Program-made: the position numbers and the translations under genes
DNA from: Axinella damicornis
Taxonomy: Eukaryota; Porifera; Demospongiae; Axinellida; Axinellidae
Length of the DNA stretch: 64,000 nt
Reading direction: 5' to 3'
NCBI GenBank assembly: GCA_963931865.1
Contig: OZ007515.1
Coordinates: forward strand, 4,885,321-4,949,320
The notes under the pieces: model-generated
Seen by the model: only the letters and a program-made list of their open reading frames with translations
Databases searched by the model: none
Told to the model about the DNA's origin: nothing
Shown here: piece by piece, positions 27,101 through 35,800 of the stretch
Layout of the letters: every line of letters starts with the position of its first letter
How positions within the stretch are numbered: position 1 is the first letter of the stretch

Positions 27101-28598
27101 GTGAATTTTATCCCACTGGTGGTGGAGAGCCTTGGTGGGTTGAGTCAGCTGGCCATTGAGACCATCAAAAGCATCGGCCGCCTCCAGGGACAGCGTCTTG
27201 GCAATCCCCCAGCCGACAGCACTCGCCACCTCTTCCAGCGCATCTCCATCTCACTGTGGAAAGGGAATGCCTCCCTGTGGATTAGGCGCCAGCCAGTAGC
27301 CCCCACCAGGGTGGATGGCCTCGTCTGACTTTCACTTTCGCAGGTCATGTCACTATGCTCTAATATATTTTTTATACTTTTTTAATAATAACTTATCTAT
27401 TTACCTTTACCATATATGCATTTGGTTGGTTGTTTTGTATTATTCAGTTTCAGCCTGCATGCAGGTGCTGTTTTGGTTGTATCACTTTTATTTCGCTGTA
27501 AGGTACAAGTGATTTGTATATATCTCCAAAAAAAAAACAAAAAAAAACTATGGGCCCCGCCCCCCTTACGTCCACCTCACATCTACCTGACGTCACTCAT
27601 GTGATGAATGATACCAGGCCTTCCCCCTTCTTCCTAGGGTAGGCCTGGGAACAAGGCTACCCGATCGCAGCTCTAAACATGGTCTACAATCTCAGGGGGA
27701 GGTCATGCCCATAGACTCTATAGTCACAATTGAGACCGCTGGTCAGCTTTGACCACCTCGTTTTGTGGTTTTGACCGGCAGCCATGTTGATTTTTGCCTA
27801 TTGACCCTTGACTGCACATATGTAGCCACACCCAGATTGTGCAGTTCTGCACTGCAACTCAAGCATTGACCATAATAATATTTTAGTGGACCACTTTTTG
27901 CACATCTTTGACGGTCAGCTTTTGACCGACTGTGGTCACAGCTGTGACTATAGGGTCTATGGGAGTGACTTCCCCACAGAGCTTATTGGAGTGATCACCC
28001 AGGCCATCGGGGTTTAATTCGGATGTAAGTACAATAATGTGCTCTCTGAAAGTCAATCTCACAGCTTGAGGAAGCCAAAGGAGTGACCATGGAAGCAGTG
28101 TATGGAAACCCCCTTACTACAGGGGACAGTCACTATAGCTACTGTAGTCACAAGTTCCAGGTCATGTGCATACGAGTACAACCCCACTATAGTAAAGTAC
28201 TTCTAAATAATGCACACTTCAGGGGAAAAGCCAAAAGCTATAACTCTGTCAACTGATACGTTTCTAGGCATGTGGACCAATGGGAATTACGGGAGGAAAA
28301 GGATGACCTAAGGTTCAAAATGCCCTCATGCACGTTCAAAGGACTTCAATCGATTGATCAATTGTATGACACAGTATGGTACTTACCCCAGGGTTGTTGT
28401 CAGGTTGGGGTTGAATGAATTGTGCACAAACCTACCCACCAGACTGCTCTTGCCCACGCCAATATCCTGCAGAACCATTGCACTAGGGTTCACACACAGC
28501 CACACCCAGACAGACAGATCATTTGATGCGAAGACAATCTCAAAATTGAGCTATCAACTTACCCCTAAGAGGCACACCTTCACTTCTCTGACACTCAT
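17565..28598 (-). CDS. Rab5/Rab22-type small GTPase, six exons, complete
   Basis: Minus-strand exons, in order of translation: 28598-28563, 28466-28387, 22119-22038, 21223-21041, 19228-19123, 17674-17565. All joins are GT-AG in phase, giving 198 residues. The start MSVREVKVCLLG is in the normal Rab position. GTPase motifs: G1 GDIGVGKSS, switch I Thr in TTTLGASF, G3 WDTAGQER, G4 NKCD, G5 ETSA. PMYYRNAAAAVIVYDIT and GPPNIVLAIAGNKCDL place it near Rab22/31 and Rab5, regulators of early endosome traffic. Oddities: G5 reads TSAL where TSAK is usual, and the C-terminus ends KKRCSACGNG, with a CxxC three residues from the end rather than a canonical CC or CxC prenylation pair. Intron 2 (22120-28386) holds an antisense non-LTR retrotransposon. 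Introns 3 and 4 end in (CA)n-type repeats at the acceptors. The start codon faces the TH1 gene 214 bp away. Family is confident; exact paralogue is not. Confidence 0.92.
17812..18075. mobile_element. Degraded foldback element
   Basis: TTAGCCTTGTTCCCAGGCC at the left and GGCCTTGGAATGAGACTA at the right resemble the TAGCCTCG family ends. The interior carries a second inverted pair, GGTGGGAGTGGCAT and GTGCCACTCCCACC. It lies in the last Rab intron. Ends are diverged and no target duplication is clear. Confidence 0.45.
18404..18750 (+). repeat. 29-bp minisatellite, about 12 copies
   Basis: The unit CTCCCCGATTGCGTCCGC plus TTCAGCTGCTG repeats about 12 times in the last Rab intron. Because 29 is not a multiple of 3 and no unit frame contains a stop, long overlapping open frames (78-198 codons) arise by chance. 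A four-copy array of the same unit lies at 23041-23166, and both arrays are preceded by AAGTAGCTTC...GCTACTTCC. Confidence 0.9.
19231..19342 (-). repeat. (CA)n microsatellite at the Rab exon 5 acceptor
   Basis: About 110 bp of GT on the plus strand, (CA)n on the coding strand, lies directly upstream of the acceptor at 19229-19230, leaving only the AG between repeat and exon. Confidence 0.95.
19397..19502. mobile_element. Foldback element, TAGCCTCG family, 8-bp target duplication
   Basis: TAGCCTTGTTCCCA and TGGGAACAAAGCTA bound a core with GCTTGCTGTATGCAAAAA and its inverse. CTATGTTA occurs immediately on both sides. Confidence 0.8.
19521..19642. mobile_element. Foldback element, TAGCCTCG family, perfect 9-bp target duplication
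   Basis: TAGCCTCGTTCCCAGGCCTT at the left and its near-exact inverse at the right enclose CTCACCCCAGCG and GCTTGCAGTACTAA with their inverses. GGGTTGGAC flanks both sides (19512-19520 and 19643-19651). It lies only 18 bp from the previous member. Confidence 0.88.
20390..20570 (+). repeat. Purine-rich imperfect tandem repeat
   Basis: AGAGAGGGGGTATGGCATGA and GAGGAGGTATG-like units alternate at about 45-60 bp in Rab intron 4. The repeat-derived open frame is not a gene. Confidence 0.7.
20918..20976. repeat. 59-bp perfect palindrome, TAGTCTCG variant
   Basis: CCTAGTCTCGTTCCCAGACC continues to a single central base and then its exact reverse complement. It resembles the TAGCCTCG family in the GTTCCCAG block but has no flanking duplication, and CCAGACCC occurs just outside. 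Confidence 0.75.
21226..21275 (-). repeat. (CA)n/(CT)n microsatellite at the Rab exon 4 acceptor
   Basis: On the coding strand, CT and CA dinucleotides lead directly into the acceptor at 21224-21225, before the exon that encodes YRSLLPMYYR. Confidence 0.95.
21494..21525. mobile_element. Minimal foldback element (32 bp)
   Basis: TAGCCTCGAACCC and GGGTTCGAGGCTA with a 6-base core. ATGATTGGGT precedes and ATGATAGGGT follows (9 of 10 identical). The site is next to a 22-bp minisatellite with the same motif, so part of the flank similarity may come from that array. Confidence 0.65.
21540..21905. repeat. 22-bp minisatellite, about 16 copies
   Basis: Units of GCTAGCTCACATGATAGGGTGT repeat in tandem with few changes in Rab intron 3. 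There are no spacers, so it is not a CRISPR array. Confidence 0.92.
22287..22396. mobile_element. Foldback element, TAGCCTCG family
   Basis: CAGCCTCGTTCCCAGGCCTT and AAGGCCTGGGAACGAGGCTA bound a core almost the same as that of 19521-19642 (CTCACCCCAGCGTTTG and inverse). Flanks GGTACGTCA and GGTACATTC agree at 6 of 9 positions. It lies in Rab intron 2. Confidence 0.8.
23041..23166 (+). repeat. 29-bp minisatellite, second array (4 copies)
   Basis: Same unit as 18404-18750. The shared 5' flank (AAGTAGCTTC...GCTACTTCC) and 3' flank (TTCTG, ATTCCA/GTTCCA, GAGTTCGAGGTTCAGTA and GAGCTCGACTCGGGTTCAGTA) show that both are copies of one dispersed element that carries an internal tandem array. Confidence 0.85.
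24140..24182. repeat. Poly-G tract, 43 bases
   Basis: Uninterrupted G run on the plus strand about 100 bp left of the retrotransposon insertion. Similar G/C runs occur near 19780, 29989, 30194, 31581, 56201, 60412 and 63690. Confidence 0.95.
24291..27545 (+). mobile_element. Non-LTR retrotransposon (R2-like, restriction-like endonuclease type), 11-bp target duplication
   Basis: AACTATGGGCC occurs at 24280-24290 and again at 27546-27556. Between them lies a 3.25-kb segment with reverse-transcriptase coding sequence and an A-rich 3' tail (about 27528-27547). This is the expected mark of target-primed reverse transcription. The 5' untranslated part is only about 31 bp, so the copy is full-length or only slightly truncated. 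It is antisense to the Rab gene and sits in its intron 2, inside an older repeat whose sequence (GTCCACCTCACATCTACCTG, CCAGGCCTTCCCC) is related to 19800-19935. Confidence 0.85.
24322..27328 (+). pseudogene. Broken retrotransposon polyprotein: CXC-type Cys cluster, reverse transcriptase, zinc finger, endonuclease-like end
   Basis: Pieces in order: 24322-about 24640 with the Cys-rich block CCRCNRTGVCRNCSCKKSG; then a frame change; frame to about 26350 with reverse transcriptase motifs SAPGPSGLRPNHLKEA, LLLDFSNAFNNIDH, QGDPLGPLCFAL and YLDEG (25833-25844); a second frame change; 26366-27052 with CLVCRGACDAYGDHQVGC (zinc-finger-like) and RPADVYLP plus ALDVTV, which fit a PD-(D/E)XK endonuclease; a stop at 27050-27052; then the same frame to 27328. 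The first shift lies at a run of G near 24638, so assembly error is possible there. The usual YxDD catalytic box reads Y-L-D-E, a change in the second metal-binding aspartate. No N-terminal apurinic endonuclease is seen. The copy as read cannot make one protein. Clade within the endonuclease-type non-LTR elements is uncertain. Confidence 0.85.
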
Positions 28599-28812
28599 TC
28601 TCTGTGGTGTAGCTAGCTTCGTTCCCAAGTGCCACTACCGAGGCTACTAAGCAACAAACCGATCTTCCGATTAACTAACCAATGATCTAAGTTAATTATA
28701 GACAGGAATGCACCATCGGCAAAATTAATTTAATTACCACCACCTAAGGCTGTTAAAACAAATCGGAACAACAGCTGTATAGCAAGCTTCTTGGTGATCG
28801 TGAGAGCCCGCC
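28599..28812. promoter_or_regulatory. Divergent promoter region between the Rab and TH1 genes
   Basis: Start codons at 28598 (minus) and 28813 (plus) are 214 bp apart. The TH1 start has a strong Kozak context (GCCCGCCATGT). No clear TATA box is seen. The left part contains a short stretch close to the TAGCCTCG family (TAGCTTCGTTCCCA). Shared regulation is inferred from position only. Confidence 0.6.
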
Positions 28813-31800
28813 ATGTCTTACTCTGATGAGGACTCGGACCGCGAGACTTCCGTGGAGCACCAGGAGAGCGACCAGAAGCTGAAGCAGTACTGGGGCAGAA
28901 AAGCCCGCCGGCGGTCCAGCCTCTTCAAAATCCCTGTAGGTGATAACTTGGGGCTGAAGGAACATGCCAAGATTGGGATGCTGCTGACTAAAAACGGTGA
29001 GTTGGAGTCAAGCTGCAGCAAGTTGGAGCCATGTGCTATATAGCTATGCAGCTGCTGCGTGCGTGCATTTGTCCAAGTGGGAGGGGCAGTCAGGATCAAT
29101 CGGGATCGGATGGCATGGCGGCACCGGCAGTGCTTGTACTTTTCAGTATCTGCACTGGTGTACAAATTCTGCTCTCCTACACTTGAATCCCAAAGCTGGT
29201 ACATTTGTCAGACATGTATTGTGTAATAGTTGAGTCTAGAACCCACAGTGGGCATTGATCTTGGACTGACAAAACTCAGAGCTGCATGGTTTCTTGTTCG
29301 CACAGAGGGTGAGAACAGCTGTTCCCAATGTGTGTCTCCCTGGTAATAGTAAACCACAGTAACCTGAATTTAATGGTCTATAAGCTTCCCAAGCGCCCCA
29401 AGCTTGAAGGTAGCACTATACCTAAGCTGGAATGCATTACCCAAGCTCGAAGGCACTACCTAATTTATAATTATAAGCTAGTAGGCACTACCTAAGCTCT
29501 ACCTGAACTTGAAGGAACTACCTGAGCTCGAAGGCACTACAAGTACTAATGGTGGGAATGGACTGGGAACGAGGCTAGGATTAATGATTCTTGTAGCATC
29601 CCGTAATAATTGTATCATGTTGGGTTTGCCTAGCTAGCTATAACAGAAAGTATCTCCTGACGGTTTATCCCTAGGTACCTACGTATCTCATTGTTTGCTG
29701 TATTGCCCCCTGGCTGCTCATCATGTTATTTCCAGGAGAGAGGAGTGTACTGTTCTCAGATGCTGTGATCAAAGTGAACCGGCGAGGGAGGACACAGGAG
29801 AGGTGGCTAATGATCACAGGTTAGAGTGCAGAATGGTGGCTTGGGAGAATTGTTTTACTAGCCTCATTCCCAGGCCATTCCCACCGGCAGAATTTGATCA
29901 CTTGCAGTATGGAAATACGGTGGGGGGAGGCCTGGGAGTGGGAGATCTGGTCATGTACGGTGCCATCAGGTAGACAGGTGGTGGTGGTGGGGGGGGGGGG
30001 GGGGGGGGGAGGGGTTATGCCCATCCTAAGGCTGGATGTCAGAGTGTTCACAGATGATCAATACCGTTCATTGTTAAGAAGGCATTCCCACCTCCAGTAT
30101 TTGAACACTTGCAGTACATATGCAAATAGGACGGGGAAGGCCTGGGAGATCTGGTCATGTGCAATGGCGTCAGGTAGACAGGGTAGATACATGGGGGGGG
30201 GGGGGGGGGCAGGGCAGTTATAATGCCTGTTTCACTTCAGTCAATCCATCCCAGCAACAAGGCTATTGTTGTATAACATGTCTGTGGTATGCATTGTGTT
30301 AGCATACATAAATGCCTTAGTTGGTATAGCACAATAGAAACATTGTAGTACTAAAACTTTCCACCATTTTACACTTTGATGGTACAAACTACAGGGCTTT
30401 CAACAGCCACAGCTGGTTGCGTGTGAAATCTAATTAAAGGCCAAAGTTCAGTGCTTAAGTACAGTTGTATAGCCCTGCCTGCACTCCATATATGGAATGG
30501 TCTACGCAATTCGCTTTAAGCATTTTAGTGTGGTGTTGCGAAAAACCCTGTATAAATTGTTTATCAAACTAAATGTATGCAATTGCACAAAGAGCTAATT
30601 GTTGACAGTACCGAGAATGCTGTCACCACATCCTTTGTGTTCCGCTATTTTCTGGTTTCTGAAACATTACACTGCATTCCCAATCAAGCATAAGATGTCT
30701 AATCGCACTATATATGGTACGATCAGCTATTCTTCCATGATCATTGTTTTGGTTTCTGGCCATGTTAGTGACTGCATGATGTCGTAGGGAGAGCACACCA
30801 CCCCATCATACCTTAGCCTCGTTCCCAGTCCCACGCCCTGCTAATCATACCTAGCATACTGTGTGTAAAGTTGTTGACCAGTCTATGTCAACTTAATTAC
30901 CCAGCAGTTGTAGACTTGTCATATTCATGAACACCTGTGCACATACTATGCAGATGCACCATCATCCTTGCTATGAATATTCTGATGATGTCACTAGTTC
31001 AACTGTTTTCATTGTACCTTGACCTTGAAGTTTATCATGACAGCTTTCTGTTGTTGCTATGGGTTCACAGTCATGCACCAGAACTGGTACTATCTTGCAT
31101 GCCTTTCACACTCAATCGATGGAGAGTTATGACAGCTCATTATATTCACTCACCAGATGGTGCCGTGTACAACATAGATCCCACCTCAGTCAAAGTACGG
31201 CGGAGAATTCCCCTCGCCAACATTAGCCACATCAGCACAAGTTTCATGTCCGACAACTTCTTCATTATTCACGTACCCCTGGAGTATGACTACCTCTTTG
31301 TGAGTGGGAGGAAAACAGAGATTGTCTCTGTCCTGAGACGAGCGCATCTGGGGGCCACTGGAGAGGAACTCAGCCTCGCAATGCAGAATGTGTAAGCTTA
31401 AGACAGAGTAGCACTGAAAACAATAATTGACCTGATCTATGCATGGAGTGTGTTTGATGTAAGGTACGTAGTCTCATGACCAGACCTCTACTGCGTATCC
31501 CCAGTGGGACAAGTAGAGGCCTGGCCAAAGACTTGGTCAAAGGTCACATGAAGTGAGTTCTTACATTTTGATGCTGGTCGTCCCCCCCCCCCCCCCCCCC
31601 CCCCCCCAAGCTACACGACCAGATTTCCAGGTGGTAAAATTCCGGCTCTAGCATCTTCTATATAGCTAGAAAGTGATGCATGAAAAATTTATGTGACTGG
31701 GACAGGACTGAAATTACTTTTTTTTTCCATAGCAATAAGTCACACCATGCCTGAGAACTAGAAACTGCTGATAGCCAGTTACTACAACACACACAGTACA

Positions 31801-31978
31801 GCTAGTTATTGCTCTCAAGTGTTCAGTAAAATCTCTCCTTGAAGGATTGATAGAAATGCTTATCTTTTGTTGTTTCAGCATTGACTACCGGATTGACAAG
31901 GACCAGCAGAGAAGGATAGTCTTCCAACAAGGGGAGGAGGGAGTGTACACTAAGATCTATGCCAAGAAAACCAGATAG
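28813..31978 (+). CDS. Stand-alone myosin tail homology 1 (TH1) domain protein, four exons, 207 residues
   Basis: Exons 28813-28996, 29736-29819, 31136-31391 and 31879-31978 (TAG) join GT-AG in phase. The N-terminus MSYSDEDSDRETS is acidic. The rest reads as a class I myosin TH1 domain: RRRSSLFKIPVGDNLGL, then ERSVLFSDAVIKVNRRG and QERWLMITAHYIH, VRRRIPLANISHISTS, DNFFIIHVPLEYDYLF, and near the end RRIVFQQGEEGVY. TH1 domains are basic modules that bind acidic phospholipids and actin-rich membrane, so a peripheral membrane role is likely. No motor, IQ or SH3 domain precedes or follows: upstream DNA is occupied by the oppositely oriented Rab gene, there is no acceptor before the ATG, and the stop follows the domain. 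The length equals one TH1 domain. Alternative: an exon-poor remnant of a myosin gene, but intact frame and splice sites argue for a real short gene. Confidence 0.85.
30895..31015 (+). repeat. Dispersed repeat, copy 1 (with 59725-59840)
   Basis: ATTCATGAACACCTGTGCAC, ACTATGCAGATGCACCATCA and GAATATTCTGATGATGT are shared in order with 59725-59840 at about 90 percent. It lies in the TH1 gene intron just upstream of the exon starting at 31136. Confidence 0.8.
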
Positions 31979-33825
31979 CACTAGCTGTGATTATTATACT
32001 GTCAGTGTTGTATTGCATGTACCACCTTCAGTGTGTTGTTCAGCAGGTACACTAGCCAAAACGAATATCATTTTTATACAATACCAGGTAATGCAGCTGT
32101 TGGTGGTGTATGGTGACGACGGTAGCTACAGCATGCAAAAGAAACAAGCTAGCTAGCTAGCACAGAAAGTCTAATGTGTAAGCTCTTTGACATGCATGCT
32201 GAGCCACACTCATCCAACACACATCTACGTATACGTAGCAATGAGCATACCTTATCTGGAAGAGTGTAACTCGGCTTGCATGGGTATACCATTTAGTACG
32301 TGATGATGTGAATGTAGGTGAGTTTCTTCATGATGGAAACTTTTGTGGACCGTCCAAGACTCCCCAGAGTGCCACAGGAGAAAAGCACTGATCATGGCCC
32401 ATGCAGGGACACTTGAGGCAGGTCGTGCATGAGTATTCAATTAATACAAGCATGCAGCTGCAGCATGCATGTGTGCGTCAGAGAAATGCAGTCGGTGGCA
32501 ATGTACATAACCATACACTAATTTTGCTAGCTTTGGATCACAAGTTTGTCACACTTTGCTGCTCTGATTTATCCACAAAAAACCCAAAACATTTGTATTT
32601 TTGAAAATCATGTAACGTTTTCATGCCTGTTTCGGTGCAATAGTGATCATCCTCAGTCTCAGCACTATTCCTAAGAAGTCTCAGAGTCAGAGTTGTGTCT
32701 CATGCCACAGTGTCCACATGCACTGGAGTTTCATCTGGTGGACAGAGTGAACCGACAGCAGCTCTGTGGCATAGTCTTTCCATCACAGTAGCAGCAATCA
32801 TCACCAATCCCTTGTGACACAGAATGATACAGTGAACAGTATTATTATTGTTTTATAATTACCAACTCCTTGTGTCATGCATGAGTATCATCAGGAGGAA
32901 TTGGGCTCATTTCGCCTACTCTCATTTCACCTACTCTCATTTCGCCTACTAAAGATCAATGTGTGTCATTTTGCCTATTCAACAAATCAGGTTTATATGG
33001 TTATATACCTATCTGTACCAAGCAAAGGTCAGTAAGAACAGAGAATGAGCAAGGAGTAATTGTACCTAAAAACCTTTGAGGTCAATTTTCAAGGAGTACT
33101 TACCTCATCAGGTCAGTTTGCAAGGAGTACTTAGTAATACCTGTACCTCAATTTACACCTTTACTCCTAATTAACCGAAGTCCAACCTTTGATATTAGAT
33201 ATCTGTACCATTTGAGAGAAACCTTTGAGGTCAGTTTTCAAGGAGTACCTGTACCTACTACCAAGAGAAACCTTTGATATTAGAGGATGGGGGGACAGGG
33301 GGAGCTTATGAGCGCCACGAATGCTCCTGGTATCATAGAGAGTGTTAATTTGTCAGGGTTTTAGCTAGCTATGTCCACAATCAGCAGGGGACTGCTAACT
33401 ATTGACACATGGACTATTGATTATCAATGTACCAGTCTTGTGTGGTCTTCCATGTTTGTTTCCCAACATGCATGTCTTGAGCCATTATACACAACTATGT
33501 ATGGCACACTCTCACATGCTTTAGCATTAATTACACACTTTGCATGCTGGGCCCAGGTGGTTGAAGCAGCATTTTCACCAACATGGTGGGCCAGATGGTT
33601 TATATGTACATGACCAATTATCGGACGTCATGCATAATCAGAAGATGTACATTACTGGAAGTTATGGACTCAATCAGACACTGCATGAGCGGTGTCATTG
33701 AATGTTGACCAGGTCGGGTACCCCTATACATTGTGAGATAACAATGAGCAGTGCGATTAGACAGTGGGTTCCGCCATGTTTTTAGTGCGGACACAATGCA
33801 GACTAGCTTGCACCATTGTGCCACT

Positions 33826-34530
33826 GAGGACCTGCACATTCCATTGATTTCTATATCACAGACCTGTCTAGAAAGCTGTTGGAAGCATCAATAATTAAAA
33901 TACACTGTCCGATCAAAGAGGGATCTTGGTCAGCATTCAACTAAACCACTCAACTGTGCCTGAGGCAGTTACAACAAAGAAAATCAGGCGTGCATGCAGA
34001 AAGGACTCGGAGCTTCCAAACAAAAACGTCGTTCTCAAGGCAGATCTGTTTATACTGCATCCCATGCATTCAGTAAAGTATCGTGTTGAAGAAATCACAG
34101 CTAGCTACATCATTGAGTTGCCTTAGCCTCGTTCCCAGGCCGTTCCCACCGCCAGTATTTCATCGCTTCCAGTATGAAATACGAAGCGATGAATACTGGC
34201 GGTGGGAACGGCCTGGGAACGAGGCTAGAGTTGCCTAGCAATACACAATTTACTGAACATAGTTTGTCCGAATTTTACCTTTAAGTTAACAGACCGTAAC
34301 TCCTGAACCAAGTGTTTCTGTCTTGCTAGCGAGACAGAAACACCACACATATGGAATGCATAGTGAGATTGATCCACGCTATGAATGGAGGGTCATGCCT
34401 ACTTCCAGTAAGATATGTCTTCCGTGCTAGCACATCTGATATAAAAGGTGTCCGATAATTAATTGATCACTTACTCACTTTCATACATGCATGGTCTGTA
34501 CATACGAAGAGAGTTTAAGCAGCACATGAA
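33826..34530 (+). repeat. Diverged direct repeat, left copy
   Basis: Shares GAGGACCTGCACATTC, TTGATT, AGAAAG, TGTTGGA plus GCATC, CTGAACATAG, AGAAACACCA and GATAATT plus GATCACTTACTC in order with 39725-40290 (about 65-75 percent). A foldback element is inserted in this copy at 34134-34227. Confidence 0.6.
34134..34227. mobile_element. Foldback element, TAGCCTCG family, perfect 9-bp target duplication
   Basis: TAGCCTCGTTCCCAGGCCGT at the left and its exact inverse at the right with inner arms CCCACCGCCAGTATT. GAGTTGCCT occurs at 34125-34133 and 34228-34236. The clean duplication and near-perfect arms suggest a young insertion. Confidence 0.9.
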
Positions 34531-34579
34531 ACAGTTACCTTTGGGACAATGACAGCCAAACTTGGTACATGGTTAGTGG

Positions 34580-34666
34580 AAGCCTTGTTCCCAGGCTCCT
34601 CCCCAACTTTTTTTTTATTGCATTCTATGCAACAAAAAGCTGGGGAGAATCCTGGGAATGAGGCTA
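34580..34666. mobile_element. Foldback element, TAGCCTCG family, 8 of 9 target duplication
   Basis: AAGCCTTGTTCCCAGG and CCTGGGAATGAGGCTA bound a core with CTCCCCAACTTTTT and its inverse. Flanks GGTTAGTGG and GATTAGTGG differ at one base. Confidence 0.8.
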
Positions 34667-35372
34667 GATTAGTGGTATATGATTAGTAACCTTGAGGTTA
34701 GGGGAAGAACTAACATGTCTCAGCAAATAGTTCTAGTTCTAGCGCACGTTGTTGACCTTCGTACCAGTGTAAAGGCTGAGCAAGTGAGAAGGCAAAAATG
34801 TAAGTCTCCGGTATCCCCAACTATAGTGTTGAAGACTGATTTTGAGTTCAAAGCCATATGACAAAGGTAGTGCTCGTCATCACTGCATCTCCAGGAAGAT
34901 AATGCTATTTCAATTAGAACCAGCAACGTTCCGAACACTTCGGTGGCTAATGTTGAGTTTTAAGAGTTGTGGACGTGTTCAACCCCAGATACATTGTTCC
35001 TGGTCGCACCACCATGAACAGAGAGCTTGCTGTGCAGCTGCCTCGATGAGGTGGGCAAGATCGAAATTACAACTGACGTACGGTTCATGAACAGAATGAG
35101 TGAGCAGAGCATGTTGCTTTGCTCATACCCTCCAATTTGTGGCAAGGAAGTTTGATACATTTCCATTGGTCAAGAAGGTGTTAGTAAAAGTGTAGGTTTA
35201 ACACATCTGGTAGGGGCACTGTAGGTTCTGGAGTAGTGTGATATCTGCAACTGTGCAACTATGACTGAATTTGCTGGCGAAGAGATTGCTGAGAAAGAAG
35301 ACAAAATTCTTAAGTTGGCTATCCACTAAGTTCAGAACGAATGTAAAAGCTAACACAATGGGTTCCTTGTCG

Positions 35373-35482
35373 GGATGGGTTCCTTGTCAGCAGGTGGGAT
35401 GGGTTCCTCGTCAGCAGGTGGGATGGGTTCCTTGTCAGCAGGTGGGATGGGTTCCTCGTCAGCAGGTGGGATGGGCTCCTCT
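35373..35482. repeat. 23-bp minisatellite, about five copies
   Basis: Tandem GGTTCCTTGTCAGCAGG plus TGGGAT units with T/C alternation at one site (CTTGT versus CTCGT), suggesting a 46-bp higher-order unit. Confidence 0.9.
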
Positions 35483-35800
35483 CCAGGGGGATAGAATCCC
35501 TTGAGATGCATTCCATTGACTCGTTCCACAACCTACAGTAATAAGACAGAGCATAATAATCAACCTACCAACATACTTGTATATAAGACATAGGCTATCA
35601 CTTATATGGAATTGTGTAGACAGTGCAGAACAACCTTCTTACCTTGTTTCCCTTCATTTCTTTCAGGTGGTATAGCCCCTCTCCTATAGGGTGGCCATAA
35701 TGATAAAAGGACCTTGTCGATTCTGCCGCCTTTACCCTTATTCCTCCTGAATCTTTTTTCAACACCTGAGAGTCTACTGTGTAGCTACATGTACAAGTCA
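35373..35800 (-). pseudogene. Integrase C-terminal-like fragment of an LTR-type element, with a repeat tail
   Basis: On the minus strand, 35800-35644 reads into GEGLYHLKEMKGNK followed by a donor-like GTAAGA. A second segment from about 35534 down reads VVERVNGMHLKGFYPP after an acceptor-like ACTGTAG. Joined in that order they resemble the C-terminal end of Ty3/gypsy-type integrases (GLY-LK...KxVNGxHLK). The second segment continues into a 23-bp-based minisatellite coding EEPIPPAD-like units (35373-35482). Upstream integrase parts were not found, so this is a fragment. Whether the apparent intron is real is uncertain. Confidence 0.5.

Noticed and set aside
28813..31978. 3' end of a full class I myosin gene
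   Set aside because: No motor, IQ or SH3 coding sequence lies on the plus strand upstream, and that DNA holds the opposite-strand Rab gene.
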